Below are positions 7,746 through 16,709 of a stretch of 64,000 nucleotides of DNA, in pieces. The notes beneath the pieces are model-generated. The model worked only from the letters and a program-made list of their open reading frames with translations, was not told the DNA's origin and searched no databases. The position numbers and the translations under genes were made by a program. Numbering within the stretch: position 1 is the first letter of the stretch; each line of letters opens with the position of its first letter. Source of the stretch: Ktedonobacterales bacterium. GTDB taxonomy: Bacteria > Chloroflexota > Ktedonobacteria > Ktedonobacterales > DATBGS01. The stretch lies in assembly GCA_036557285.1 (NCBI GenBank), contig DATBHW010000012.1:1-64000 (forward strand), in the 5' to 3' direction.

Positions 7746-9107
7746 ATGGACGCACAAGCCGTGCTTCAGCGTTCCCAGGAAGCCCATTTGCGCCTGGTGC
7801 GCTTTCTGTATTGTGACAATGGTGGGATTATTCGCGGCAAAGCGACGCATATCAATGGTCTGGCCCACCGGATGTTTGAGGGGATTGGGCAAACGCTTGC
7901 CATGCAGGCGTTTGCCGGTGTAGATGCGCTGGCGTCGGTTGAGGGGATGGGGCCGGTTGGCGAGTTTCGCCTGGTACCTGATCCCAATACGTTTACGGTG
8001 CTGCCTTTTGTGCCGCATGGTGGGATGATGCTGTGCGATATGATTGCGCAGGATCGGCAGCCCTGGGCGGCCTGCCCTCGCACGTTCCTCAAGCGGGTGC
8101 TTGCTGAGGCGGGGCAGATGGGTATATCGGTGCAGGCGACAGTGGAGCATGAGTTTTATCTGGCCCGCGAAACGCCTACGGGCTACGAACCGTTTGACCG
8201 CAGCCTGTGTTACAGCAGTATCGGCTTCGATTCGTCGGCGCAGATCATTGATCAGATTGTTGCGACGCTGGAGCTTCAGGGGATTCAGGTGGAGCAGTTC
8301 ATGCCTGAGCTTGGCCCCGGCCAGCAGGAGATTTCTGTTCGTCACGCTGATGCGCTGCGCGCGGCGGATACGGTGCTGATCGTGCGCGAAACGGTGCGCG
8401 GCGTTGCCCGCCAGCATGGAGTGCTTGCCAGCTTCGCCGCCAAACCATTTCTGGATCAGGCTGGGAGCGGCGCGCATATCCATTTCAGTCTGTGGGGCGC
8501 GCCCGGTACGCCTACACAGGGGCACAACCTGCTCTACGATCCCAATGGCCGAGGGGGGATCAGCCAGACTGGCTATCAGTTTATTGGTGGTGTTATGGCG
8601 CATCTGCCAGGGCTGCTGGCGCTGACCTGCGCCAGCCCCAATTCGTATCGTCGGCTTCTGCCGCATTTCTGGAGTTCGGCTTATACGGCCTATGGGTTCG
8701 ATAACCGCGAAGGGGCGATTCGCATTCCTTCGCCCTTCTGGGGGCGCGAGGCAGAATCTACGAACCTGGAGCTAAAGCCAGCCGATCACAGCGGCAACCC
8801 CTATCTGGCGATGGGGGGACTGATCGCCGCCGGATTGGATGGCATTCGTCGCAATCTGGACCCAGGCGAGCCGGTGGATGTGGACCCTGGCAACTTGAGC
8901 GATGAGGAGCGCGAGCGACGGGGCATCAAGCGGCTGCCGGAAACGCTGGATGCTGCGCTGGATGCGCTTCAGGCAGATGCGGTTTTGACGGAGGCGCTGG
9001 GTCCGACGTTAACGGCTTCGTATCTGGCGGTGAAGCGGCTGGAAAGCAGTTATTTTGCGGATAAGTCGCCTGAAGAGGAGACACGCCAGCATTTCTATAA
9101 ATATTAG
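7746..9107 (+). CDS. Glutamine synthetase family protein (gamma-glutamylamide ligase-like)
   Basis: A 453-residue ligase of the GS-I fold. The metal-binding glutamates are seen in VEHEFYL and PELGPGQQEISVRHAD, and the ammonium/ATP loop in GSGAHIHFSLW. The C-terminal LELKPADHSGNPYLAMG segment is conserved in family members. Such non-GlnA members ligate glutamate to amines (putrescine, ethylamine, aniline) or degrade amino acids. The company of an APC permease favours a catabolic role over ammonia assimilation. The start follows TAGGAGGCGTT; an upstream in-frame start would add 27 unlikely residues. The substrate is inference only. Confidence 0.85.
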   Translation: MDAQAVLQRSQEAHLRLVRFLYCDNGGIIRGKATHINGLAHRMFEGIGQTLAMQAFAGVDALASVEGMGPVGEFRLVPDPNTFTVLPFVPHGGMMLCDMIAQDRQPWAACPRTFLKRVLAEAGQMGISVQATVEHEFYLARETPTGYEPFDRSLCYSSIGFDSSAQIIDQIVATLELQGIQVEQFMPELGPGQQEISVRHADALRAADTVLIVRETVRGVARQHGVLASFAAKPFLDQAGSGAHIHFSLWGAPGTPTQGHNLLYDPNGRGGISQTGYQFIGGVMAHLPGLLALTCASPNSYRRLLPHFWSSAYTAYGFDNREGAIRIPSPFWGREAESTNLELKPADHSGNPYLAMGGLIAAGLDGIRRNLDPGEPVDVDPGNLSDEERERRGIKRLPETLDAALDALQADAVLTEALGPTLTASYLAVKRLESSYFADKSPEEETRQHFYKY

Positions 9108-9116
9108 GAAACGCCG

Positions 9117-9315
9117 CGCGTGTAGCGCCGCCGTCCCTGGCGGCCAGCCGTTCGCCAGCGCGAGCGTTTGTCCTCGTGAGCCACGTACCAGCAGGCCGAC
9201 GTTGAGCCGCCTGGAAGGCGGCGCTACAAGTAGCGTTCGTCTGGAAGGGCAGCGGGCGCGCGGGCGCATCGTTTCGCCGCCACGGACGGCGGCAGTACAG
9301 GCGGCGCTACAATGC
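9117..9315. repeat. Cluster of palindromic repeats in both orientations
   Basis: The gap between the GS-family gene and the aminotransferase gene holds at least three or four units: GTAGCGCCGCCGTCCCTGGC (inverted), GCCGCCTGGAAGGCGGCGC with tail TACAAG, and a CCGCCACGGACGGCGG unit with tail TACAG followed by a half unit GGCGGCGCTACA. No gene is visible in 9108-9408. Confidence 0.7.
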
Positions 9316-9456
9316 TATTCAGGCGGATTTGGTACAGGGCGTGCCGACAGGCAAAAGGTGTGGCAGGGTTGAGGCCACTGGGGTATCATATGAGGGTAGC
9401 GACACGCGATGAAGAGGTTGAGGGGGCGGAAACAATACGTAGAGCAGGAGACTTCA

Positions 9457-10569
9457 GTGGATACTTTTCAGCTTGATGTTCTGGTTCCTGGGCCGGTGCC
9501 GGTTTCGCCGGAGGTGCTGGCAGCTATGGGGCGACCTGTCCCTGTGCATTATGGACCTACCTTCGTACCCTTTTATAATGAACTGATTGAGCGCCTGAAG
9601 CCGATTTTTGGGACAAGCAGCCGCGTTTTTACGCTCAGTGGGTCCGGTACGGCGGCTGTGGACGCAGCAATGGGGACGCTGCTTGGAGTTGAGAAACACG
9701 CGGCGGTGGTGCTGAATGGAACGTTTGGCGAGCGCCTGCTGGCAATTGCGCGCTCGTATGACCCTGAAGCACTGGCGATTGATATTGAGTGGGGCAAAGT
9801 GGCTGACCCTGCCGAGATAGGCGCGCTGCTCGATAAGCATCATGTGGATGTGCTGGCGGTGGTGCATTCGGAGACTTCAACCGGGACGCTGAATCGTGTC
9901 AAGGAACTGGCGGAGGTGGCGCGCGAGCGCGATGTGGCTCTGATGGTGGATGGGGTTGGCTCGATAGGTGGCGTGCCATTCTGCCTGGATGATTGGGGTA
10001 TTGCCGCCTGCGCGACGGCTTCGCAAAAGTGCCTGGAAGCGCCGCCAGGATTGGGGCTGGTGGCGTTGTCGGAGGTTGGCTGGAAGTTGGCCGATAGTGT
10101 AAAGCGCCCGGCGCCGGGGTTTTATCTCAATTTGCGCAACTGGCGGCAATACGCGGAGGAGAACACGGAGTGGCATCCCTATCCGGTGACGATAGCGACG
10201 AATAATTTGATGGCGCTGGATGTGTCGGCGCGGCGCGTGCTTGAGGAAGGGCTGGAGGCGCGCTTCGAGCGGCATCGGCGCGTTGCGGCGCATCTGCGCT
10301 CGGCCTTGCGCGCGCTCGATTTCCGGCTGCTGGCGGATGATGACGCGGCTTCGCCAACCGTGACGGTGGCTTTCCCGCCAGAAGGAGTTGACGCGGCGTG
10401 GCTGTTGAGCATGCTGCGGCAGGAGTATGGCATGATCGTAGGCGGCGGTCTTCAGCGGCTTTCGGGGAAGGTGATTCGCGTTGGGCATCTTGGATCGTCG
10501 GCCAATGAGGTGATGATGAATCGCCTGGCTGCGGCGATTGAGGCGTCGCTGAGCAGCGCGCGGGCGTAA
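9457..10569 (+). CDS. Class V PLP aminotransferase (alanine/serine-glyoxylate type)
   Basis: About 370 residues of the fold-type I, class V family: cytoplasmic transfer of an amino group to glyoxylate from alanine, serine or ureidoglycine. The N-terminal PGPVPVSPEVLAAMGRPVPVHYGP signature is clear. The PLP lysine is in ATASQKCLEAPPGLGLVALS, and GSGTAAVDAAMGTLL and VVHSETSTGTLNRVKEL bind the cofactor. The GTG start (9457) has CAGGAGAC 6 bases upstream. ATG 9409 would add 16 residues without a ribosome site. It is followed closely by the RBBP9, GrpB and M20 genes. Exact substrate unknown. Confidence 0.85.
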   Translation: MDTFQLDVLVPGPVPVSPEVLAAMGRPVPVHYGPTFVPFYNELIERLKPIFGTSSRVFTLSGSGTAAVDAAMGTLLGVEKHAAVVLNGTFGERLLAIARSYDPEALAIDIEWGKVADPAEIGALLDKHHVDVLAVVHSETSTGTLNRVKELAEVARERDVALMVDGVGSIGGVPFCLDDWGIAACATASQKCLEAPPGLGLVALSEVGWKLADSVKRPAPGFYLNLRNWRQYAEENTEWHPYPVTIATNNLMALDVSARRVLEEGLEARFERHRRVAAHLRSALRALDFRLLADDDAASPTVTVAFPPEGVDAAWLLSMLRQEYGMIVGGGLQRLSGKVIRVGHLGSSANEVMMNRLAAAIEASLSSARA

Positions 10570-10602
10570 CACGTTTGTGCCAGGCAAGGGGATAGAGCAG
10601 GC

Positions 10603-11142
10603 ATGAGGACCAGCGTGTTGATCGTTCCGGGGTACGGGAACTCTGGCCCGGAACATTGGCAGAGCCTGTGGGAATGCGCGCACCCTGAATACCGACGGGT
10701 GTTGCAGCGGGACTGGGAGCGCCCGGAGCGTGATGCGTGGGTGTGCGCGCTAGACGCGGCGGTGGCTCAGGCAGAGTATCCGGTGGCGCTGGTGGCGCAC
10801 AGCCTGGGCTGTCTGGTAGTGGCGCATTGGGCCGCGCAGCACGAGGGAGCGATTCGGGGGGCGCTGCTGGTTGCGCCTCCCGATGCGGAAGACCCGGATT
10901 TTGCCGCTGACAGCGGCGGCTTTGCGCCTGTTCCGCTGGGGGCGCTGCCGTTCCCAAGCATTGTGGTGGCGAGCACGAACGATCCGTATGTGAGCCTGGA
11001 GCGGGCTGGATATTTTGCCAGGGCGTGGGGGAGCCTGTGTGTCTCGATTGGGCCAGGCGGGCATATTAACTCGGCGGCAGGCTTTGGCCCCTGGCCTTTT
11101 GGCGAAGAACTGCTGGCGGAACTCTGCCAGGCAGGAGAGTAA
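10603..11142 (+). CDS. RBBP9/YdeN family alpha/beta hydrolase
   Basis: A 179-residue serine hydrolase. MRTSVLIVPGYGNSGPEHWQ is the family hallmark, and the nucleophile Ser is in LVAHSLGCLVVAHWA. The acid is probably Asp in VASTNDPYV, and the His lies in GPGGHINSAAGFGPW. The natural substrate of this family is unsettled. It ends 3 bases before the GrpB start, so the genes are probably cotranslated. Confidence 0.85.
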   Translation: MRTSVLIVPGYGNSGPEHWQSLWECAHPEYRRVLQRDWERPERDAWVCALDAAVAQAEYPVALVAHSLGCLVVAHWAAQHEGAIRGALLVAPPDAEDPDFAADSGGFAPVPLGALPFPSIVVASTNDPYVSLERAGYFARAWGSLCVSIGPGGHINSAAGFGPWPFGEELLAELCQAGE

Positions 11143-11145
11143 AGC

Positions 11146-11850
11146 ATGATGAGTGCTGGGCAGCATCGAGAGGATGGACCTATGTCTGAGACCCACAGTA
11201 CAGCCAGCGCCACGTCGGCAGGGGAAAACAGCGCGCCAGCGGGGCAAGCCGGGGCAGCCGGGCATCTACCCCTGACGGAGGAGCAGATACGGGCTGCCCA
11301 TATTGGGGAGCTTACGCCGCTGGTGGGGCTGATTCAGATTGTTGACTACGATCCCCAGTGGCCCCGGCTTTTCGAGCGCGAGGCCGAGCGGGTGCGGGCC
11401 GCGCTGGGCGCGCGGGTTCTGATGCTTGAACATGTCGGCTCAACGTCGGTACCCGGTCTGGCTGCCAAGCCGAGAATTGATATGCTGCTTGTGTTGGCAG
11501 ATACGGCAGACGAGTCGGCCTACGTTCCGGCTATGGAGGGGGCTGGCTATAAGCTGCACATTCGAGAGCCGGACTGGTACGAGCATCGTCTGTTCAAGGG
11601 GCCGGATACCGCCGTTAATCTGCATGTCTTCTCGCTGGGCTGCCTGGAGATCGAGCGCATGCGGCTCTTCCGCGACTGGCTGCGCTGCAATGCGGATGAT
11701 CGGCGGCTCTACGAGCAGACCAAGCGGGAGCTTGCGCGTAAGAAGTGGAAATACGGACAGAACTACGCCGATGCCAAGACGGCGGTGGTCGAAGAGATTC
11801 TGGCGCGAGCGCAGGGAAACGCAGAGGAAGAGGCGCGCAAGCACGCCTGA
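11146..11850 (+). CDS. GrpB/UPF0157 family protein
   Basis: A nucleotidyltransferase-fold protein of 234 residues. The core begins at IQIVDYDPQWPRLFEREAERVRAAL. The characteristic LEHVGSTSVPGLAAKPRIDML has the GS and (D)xD-like residues of that fold, and LHVFSLGCLEIERMRLFRDWLR follows. About 60 N-terminal residues are low-complexity and may be disordered; a start at ATG 11182 would remove 12 of them. ATG 11146 is favoured by AGGAGA 8 bases upstream. Some relatives act in CoA biosynthesis fusions; a free-standing function is not established. Confidence 0.8.
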   Translation: MMSAGQHREDGPMSETHSTASATSAGENSAPAGQAGAAGHLPLTEEQIRAAHIGELTPLVGLIQIVDYDPQWPRLFEREAERVRAALGARVLMLEHVGSTSVPGLAAKPRIDMLLVLADTADESAYVPAMEGAGYKLHIREPDWYEHRLFKGPDTAVNLHVFSLGCLEIERMRLFRDWLRCNADDRRLYEQTKRELARKKWKYGQNYADAKTAVVEEILARAQGNAEEEARKHA

Positions 11851-11881
11851 GACGCGGACAATCTGGGAAGTGAGGCGCCGC

Positions 11882-13150
11882 ATGATAACCCAGGAACCAG
11901 AACAACTTGCGCGCGAGGGGCGTGTGGCGGCGGCGCTGGGCTGGCTGCGCGAGCAGAGCGAGGAGGCGCTGGCTGAGCAGATTGCCTTCTGCGAGGTTCC
12001 TGCGCCGCCCTTTGGCGAGGAGGCGCGCGGCGAGCATCTGATGGCCCGGCTGCGCGCCGAGGGATTGGATGATGTACGCCGGGACGCTGAGGGCAATGTG
12101 ATTGCGCGGGTACTTTCTCAGGAAGAGGGGCCATCGGTGGTGGTGGCCGCGCATCTGGACAGCGTTTTTCCGGCTGAGGTTCAGCCCAGGGTGCAGCGCC
12201 AGGGCCAGATTTTGCGCGCGCCGGGCATTGGCGATAACGCGCGCGGACTGACGAGCATGTTGATGCTGGCGCGGGCGCTGCGCCAGTTTGGGCTGAAGCC
12301 ACAACGCCCCCTTTTTCTGGTGGGTACGGTGGGCGAAGAGGGCGCGGGGAATCTGCGCGGCGTGCGCCATTTGCTGAAGAAGGAGCTTGCGCCTGAAAGC
12401 ATCGGCGCGTTTCTGGTGGTTGATGGTTTGCACGCGGGCTATATCACAGCGAGCGGGCAGGGAGTGATTCGGGAGCGCGTGACCTGTCGCGGGCCTGGGG
12501 GGCATAGCTATGTCCATTTTGGGCGGGCGAACCCGATTTACGCGCTGGGCCGGGCGCTGGCCGAGATCGCCAGGATCGCTGAAAAGCTGGCTCCGCCGCG
12601 CGCGGCCTCTGGCGGGGCAAGTTTGCCTAAAGCGACATGCAGCGTGACGCGCATTGGCGGTGGTACGTCAATCAATGCGCTGCCGGAAGAAGCCTGGTTC
12701 GAGATCGATCTGCGCGCCGCTGATACGCAGAAGTTGATAGAGGTGCATCAGGCGTATCGCGCCGCTGTGGAATTGGCAGTGCGCACCGAGCATGGGCGCG
12801 GCGCGTTCGATCAGTCGGGAAACGTGGCAGAAACGCTGGCGCTGACGTTTACGGTTTTGGGAGAGCGGCCCGCTGGGCGGATGACGCCGGATGCGCCGCT
12901 GGTGCTGGCGGCGCTGGCTGCGGCGCGTCATGTGACGGGCGGCGCGCATCTGGGCGAGCCAGGAAGCTGCGATGTGAATATCCCGCTTTCGCTGGGTGTG
13001 CCAGGGGTAGTGATCGGCGGCGGTGGCGACGGCGGCGATACGCACGCGCTGACGGAGTGGTATGATGCGACGAATAGTTTTCAGGGGCCGCAACTGCTGC
13101 TCTTGCTGAGTCTGATGGCGGCTGGATTGGCGGATGCAGAGAAACGTTGA
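11882..13150 (+). CDS. M20-family metallopeptidase
   Basis: A 422-residue dinuclear zinc amidohydrolase or peptidase. Metal ligands and catalytic residues are visible in VVAAHLDSVFP (His, Asp), APGIGDNARG (bridging Asp), VGTVGEEGAGNLRG (catalytic Glu pair) and the C-terminal GGDGGDTHALTEWYD (His). A dimerisation domain begins near RERVTCRGPGGHSYVHFG. It would cleave a peptide or N-acyl amino acid in the cytoplasm. The stop codon TGA at 13148-13150 is part of the conserved end of the adjacent TnpB element, so the original C-terminus may have been slightly different. Confidence 0.85.
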   Translation: MITQEPEQLAREGRVAAALGWLREQSEEALAEQIAFCEVPAPPFGEEARGEHLMARLRAEGLDDVRRDAEGNVIARVLSQEEGPSVVVAAHLDSVFPAEVQPRVQRQGQILRAPGIGDNARGLTSMLMLARALRQFGLKPQRPLFLVGTVGEEGAGNLRGVRHLLKKELAPESIGAFLVVDGLHAGYITASGQGVIRERVTCRGPGGHSYVHFGRANPIYALGRALAEIARIAEKLAPPRAASGGASLPKATCSVTRIGGGTSINALPEEAWFEIDLRAADTQKLIEVHQAYRAAVELAVRTEHGRGAFDQSGNVAETLALTFTVLGERPAGRMTPDAPLVLAALAAARHVTGGAHLGEPGSCDVNIPLSLGVPGVVIGGGGDGGDTHALTEWYDATNSFQGPQLLLLLSLMAAGLADAEKR

Positions 13151-13184
13151 CACTCCCCCGCTTAAAAGCCAGGAGATTCTTCCT

Positions 13185-14381
13185 TCAGCCAGCGAACTTA
13201 ACAGACCGCAATCGCGTGCGACTGCCAGAGGTTCCCTGTCCAGAAGCGTTTTGTCCCTGCAAGCAGAGACCCGTTCCCGCCTGCCCGGCGGTACGGAGGG
13301 CTGAGTCTAGGATATTAAGGGCGGCGTTATGATCTCGATCAAGGACCAAGCCACAACCAGGGCAGACATGGGTTCGCATGCTGAGCGACTTGTAGGCCCG
13401 TTCGCCACAGCCGGAGCAATCCTGGCTGGTAAAGCGGGGCGAAACGGCCACAACAGGCACGCTCGTTATCTGCCCATAGTAGCGCAGCCAGGAGAGGAAC
13501 TGGCCCCACGCCGCATCGCTGATGCTCTTGGCGAGATGATGGTTCTTCACGAGATTGGCAATCTGGAGGTTTTCGTAGGCGACCAAGTCGCTAGACTGGA
13601 CCAGCGCCCTCGCTGCTTTGCAGGCGAAGTCTTTACGCTGCCTACTCACTCTCAGATAGCCTTTCGCCAGGCGCTGAATCGCTTTCCTGCGATTCTTGGA
13701 GCGTTTCTGTTTCTTGGAGACGCGCCGGTGCAAGCGCTTCAACGTGCGCTCGCTCTTGCGCAGAAAGCGAGGGTTAGGAACGGCGACGCCTTCCGAGTCG
13801 GTATAGAAACTCTTCAGCCCCATATCAATGCCGACTTGATGGCCGGTGGGTTCGTGTGCTATCTGGCGATCTGCTTGCACTGCAAATTGGACATAGTACC
13901 CGTCGGCCCGCTTCAGCAACCGCACGCGCTTGATCCCTCTCGTGGGGAAGGTGGCAATGCTCCTGGTTCCAATCAGGCGCAGCGTGCCTATGCCCGTGCC
14001 ATCGATAAAGGTCAGGTGTTGCCCATCCGACTCCAATTTCCACCCGCCCACCTTGTACTCTACCGAGCGGTTATCATGCTGAAAACGGGGATAGCCCTTC
14101 TTGCCCGGTTTGTGTTCCCGGCAATTCTTGTAGAACCGGCTGATACTGGCCCACGCTCGATCTGCCGATGCCTGGCGCGCATTGGAGTGCAGTTTCGCCG
14201 CAAAGGGGAACTCTTTGGCAAGCTGAGCACAGAGGCGCTGCTGTTCTGCCCAACCGACACCGCGCCCATCTACCCACAGGCGCAGCGCCTTGTTGCGGAT
14301 AAACTGGACCGTTCTAATGGCTTCGTTAATCGCGGTGCGTTGTGCCTGATTGGTTCTGAGTTTGTATTCCAGTATCAGCAT
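13185..14381 (-). CDS. tnpB: TnpB, RNA-guided nuclease of IS605 type
   Basis: 398 residues. RuvC residues appear complete: Asp in VGIDMGLKSF (about 186), Glu in LVAYENLQIANL (about 270) and Asp in LDRDHNAALNIL (about 350). The zinc ribbon CSGCG...CPGCG (about 322-343) and the N-terminal MLILEYKLRTNQAQ are intact. The family cuts DNA beside a transposon-adjacent motif under guidance of a right-end RNA. A longer start (14417) adds 12 residues. Its start overlaps the end of the RHH gene by 56 bases. The last about 30 residues (GTGLCLQGQNASGQGTSG...) are probably also template for the guide RNA scaffold. Confidence 0.92.
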   Translation of the reverse strand: MLILEYKLRTNQAQRTAINEAIRTVQFIRNKALRLWVDGRGVGWAEQQRLCAQLAKEFPFAAKLHSNARQASADRAWASISRFYKNCREHKPGKKGYPRFQHDNRSVEYKVGGWKLESDGQHLTFIDGTGIGTLRLIGTRSIATFPTRGIKRVRLLKRADGYYVQFAVQADRQIAHEPTGHQVGIDMGLKSFYTDSEGVAVPNPRFLRKSERTLKRLHRRVSKKQKRSKNRRKAIQRLAKGYLRVSRQRKDFACKAARALVQSSDLVAYENLQIANLVKNHHLAKSISDAAWGQFLSWLRYYGQITSVPVVAVSPRFTSQDCSGCGERAYKSLSMRTHVCPGCGLVLDRDHNAALNILDSALRTAGQAGTGLCLQGQNASGQGTSGSRTRLRSVKFAG

Positions 14382-14517
14382 GGATACCCCGTTTGCGGGC
14401 GGCTTCTCGGATGGCAATTTCTAACATGGCGGTATGCGAGATACCGTCGGCTTCTGCCATTGCGTTGAGAAGGCGCTGGGCATGGCCTGTTAGACGAAAG
14501 GTAGCGGCTTTTCTCAT
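14326..14517 (-). CDS. Ribbon-helix-helix small protein upstream of tnpB
   Basis: 63 residues: MRKAATFRLTGHAQRLLNAM followed by a helix-turn-helix-like stretch (EADGISHTAMLEIAIREAAR), as in CopG/Arc-type DNA-binding proteins. It is encoded immediately upstream of tnpB in another frame and overlaps it. It may repress the element or its own promoter. A -10 box lies 6 bases before the ATG, so the mRNA is likely leaderless. Function inferred from fold only. Confidence 0.75.
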   Translation of the reverse strand: MRKAATFRLTGHAQRLLNAMAEADGISHTAMLEIAIREAARKRGIHADTGIQTQNQSGTTHRD

Positions 14518-14523
14518 ATGGAT

Positions 14524-14553
14524 ATTATACAGCGTAGTGCAATACATAGTCAG
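14524..14553 (-). promoter_or_regulatory. Promoter of the RHH-tnpB unit
   Basis: On the minus strand TATAAT (14524-14529) is preceded at 18 bases by CTGACT. It ends 6 bases before the ATG at 14517, so transcription would begin at or within the start codon. Confidence 0.55.
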
Positions 14554-14685
14554 GAGCGAAAGGAGGGTACGGCCATTCTTCCCCGGCTGAAAAGCGCCTG
14601 GCTCACTGGCCGCGCAAAACTCTGTGAGAACTGTCTATTCAGTTCGTATATCTCATAGCACATCTTACCAGCGAAACGATTCGCC

Positions 14686-14712
14686 GCCAGGGACGGCGGC
14701 GGCACACGTTGG
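14686..14712. repeat. Palindromic repeat copy
   Basis: CGCCGCCAGGGACGGCGGCGG followed by CACACG. It lies in the 230-base gap between the TnpB element and pepF, where no gene is seen. Confidence 0.6.
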
Positions 14713-14764
14713 GATGACCAATGAAGACAGCCTATATGTTGAGAAATAGATGAGGAGAATCATC

Positions 14765-16561
14765 TTGCAGACGACGCTTCCCAAACGGAGTGAGGTTCCG
14801 GTTGAACTGACCTGGAATCTGGAAAGTATTTTTGAGACGCCGGAATCCTGGGAGCAGGCGTTTATCCGGGTGAACGATGAACTGCCCAAATTGAGCGCCT
14901 TTCAGGGGGCGCTGGGCAACAGCGCCCAGACGTTGTATGAGGCGCTCCACCTTGATAGTACACTTTCTGAGGCGCTGGGCAAGTTGTATGTCTATGCTTC
15001 GATGCGTTCAGACGAAGATACTTCCAACAGCACGAATCTGGCGCGCTTGAGCCGCGTGACGACATTGGCGACGAAAGTTGGGGCGGCCAGCGCGTTCATG
15101 ACGCCAGAGATTCTTGAGATTCCGCAGGATCGTATCGAGGGCTTTTTGCGCGAGGATACGCGCCTGGAATTGTATCGGCATCTGCTGGATGAACTGCTGC
15201 GGCGCAAGCCCCATGTGCGCTCTGCTGAGGTGGAGGCGCTGCTGGCCGAGGTGAGCGAGCCGTTGGATGCGCCATCGCAGGTGTTTAATATGCTCAACAA
15301 TGCCGATCTGAAGCTGCCGACGATCAAGGACGCGGCGGGGCAGGATGTGGAACTGACGAAGGGCAACTATATCCTCTTTCTGGAGGAACGCAATCGGGAT
15401 GTGCGCAAGGCGGCGTTTGAGGGGATGCACCGCACGTTCTTCAAGCAGCGCAATACGCTGGCGGCGACGCTGAACGGGCAGGTAAAAGGGCAAATCTTCG
15501 GGGCCAGGGCGCGCCACTATGACACGGCGCTGGAGGCGGCGCTGGATGCGAATAATATTCCGGTGAGCGTCTATGAGAATCTGGTTGATACAGTACATGA
15601 CAATCTAGGTGTGCTGCATCGCTATCTGCGGCTGCGCAAGAAGCTGCTGGGCCTGGATGAACTGCATATGTATGATCTGTATGTGCCGATGGTGGCAGAG
15701 GTGGAATACAAGGTTTCGTTTGAGCAGGCGAAAGAAACGGTTGCCAAAGCCCTGGCTCCACTGGGACCGGATTATGTGGCGGATATGACGCGAGGCTTCC
15801 ATTCACGCTGGATTGATGTGCTGGAGAACGAAGGCAAGCGCGGCGGGGCGTATAGCAGCGGGACGTATGGCACGAATCCGTTTGTGCTGCTGAACTACCA
15901 GGAAAATCTGGATAATATGTTTACGCTGGCGCACGAGTTCGGCCATTCGATGCACTCGTTTTACACCCGGCGCACGCAGCCCTATCCCTATGGCAGTTAT
16001 ACGATCTTTGTAGCGGAGGTGGCTTCGACGCTGAACGAGGCACTGCTGACGCACCATCTGCTGGAGAAGACGACAGACCGGGCGCTACGGATGTATATCA
16101 TTAACCACTATCTGGAGGGCTTCCGCACGACGCTGTATCGCCAGACGATGTTTGCCGCCTTCGAGCGCCAGATTCATACAGTGGCTGAGGCAGGGGAGGC
16201 GCTGACGGCTGATTCGCTTTCGCAGATATACAAAGAACTCAACGATGCCTACTATGGGCCGGAGGTCAATGTTGATGATCTGATTAGCATCGAGTGGGCG
16301 CGCATTCCGCACTTCTATTACGATTTCTACGTGTATCAGTACGCAACGGGCATTTCGGCTTCGGCGGCGCTGGCCCAGCAGATTTTGAGCGAGGGCGCGC
16401 CCGCAGTGGAGCGTTATCGGCGCTTCCTGACGCGGGGGTCTTCTGATTACAGCATCGATCTACTGCGGGATGCGGGGGTGGATATGACTTCGCCCGCGCC
16501 TGTGCAGCAGGCGCTTGATCTGTTTGGGCGCTATATTGGCGAGATGGAGAAGATGGCATAG
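14765..16561 (+). CDS. pepF: Oligoendopeptidase F (M3B)
   Basis: A zinc endopeptidase of about 598 residues that degrades short peptides in the cytoplasm. The HExxH motif is in FTLAHEFGHSMHSFYT (about residues 390-394). The third ligand Glu follows in VAEVASTLNEALLT, and the substrate-binding IPHFYYDFYVYQYATGISAS is typical of PepF. The TTG start at 14765 is preceded by GATGAGGAG at good spacing. ATG 14750 adds five residues but has no ribosome site. Length and motifs are complete. Confidence 0.92.
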   Translation: MQTTLPKRSEVPVELTWNLESIFETPESWEQAFIRVNDELPKLSAFQGALGNSAQTLYEALHLDSTLSEALGKLYVYASMRSDEDTSNSTNLARLSRVTTLATKVGAASAFMTPEILEIPQDRIEGFLREDTRLELYRHLLDELLRRKPHVRSAEVEALLAEVSEPLDAPSQVFNMLNNADLKLPTIKDAAGQDVELTKGNYILFLEERNRDVRKAAFEGMHRTFFKQRNTLAATLNGQVKGQIFGARARHYDTALEAALDANNIPVSVYENLVDTVHDNLGVLHRYLRLRKKLLGLDELHMYDLYVPMVAEVEYKVSFEQAKETVAKALAPLGPDYVADMTRGFHSRWIDVLENEGKRGGAYSSGTYGTNPFVLLNYQENLDNMFTLAHEFGHSMHSFYTRRTQPYPYGSYTIFVAEVASTLNEALLTHHLLEKTTDRALRMYIINHYLEGFRTTLYRQTMFAAFERQIHTVAEAGEALTADSLSQIYKELNDAYYGPEVNVDDLISIEWARIPHFYYDFYVYQYATGISASAALAQQILSEGAPAVERYRRFLTRGSSDYSIDLLRDAGVDMTSPAPVQQALDLFGRYIGEMEKMA

Positions 16562-16709
16562 CCGGGGAGAGGATGTTTTTCGTGACGTTGCAGCGTATGT
16601 AATAGTGAACGGGTTCATAGTTACTTGACCTGTAATGCGGTATACTATGAAGTAGTAGATGTTCACGAAGCTCCAACTGAGGGATTGGTACTGAAAACGA
16701 GGGCCTCCT

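Larger units (their letters stand above)
13147..14560 (-). mobile_element. IS200/IS605-superfamily (IS1341-type) element without tnpA
   Basis: A minus-strand unit of tnpB plus a small RHH gene, with no Y1 transposase. The right end is recognisable at 13147-13190: on the minus strand GAAGAATCTCCTGGCTTTTA is followed by AAGCGGGGGAGTGTCAA, an imperfect hairpin as at many IS605 right ends. In this superfamily the guide RNA (omega RNA) comes from the tnpB 3' end through the right end. The left end is not resolved; the coordinate given just includes the promoter of the RHH gene. Confidence 0.75.
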
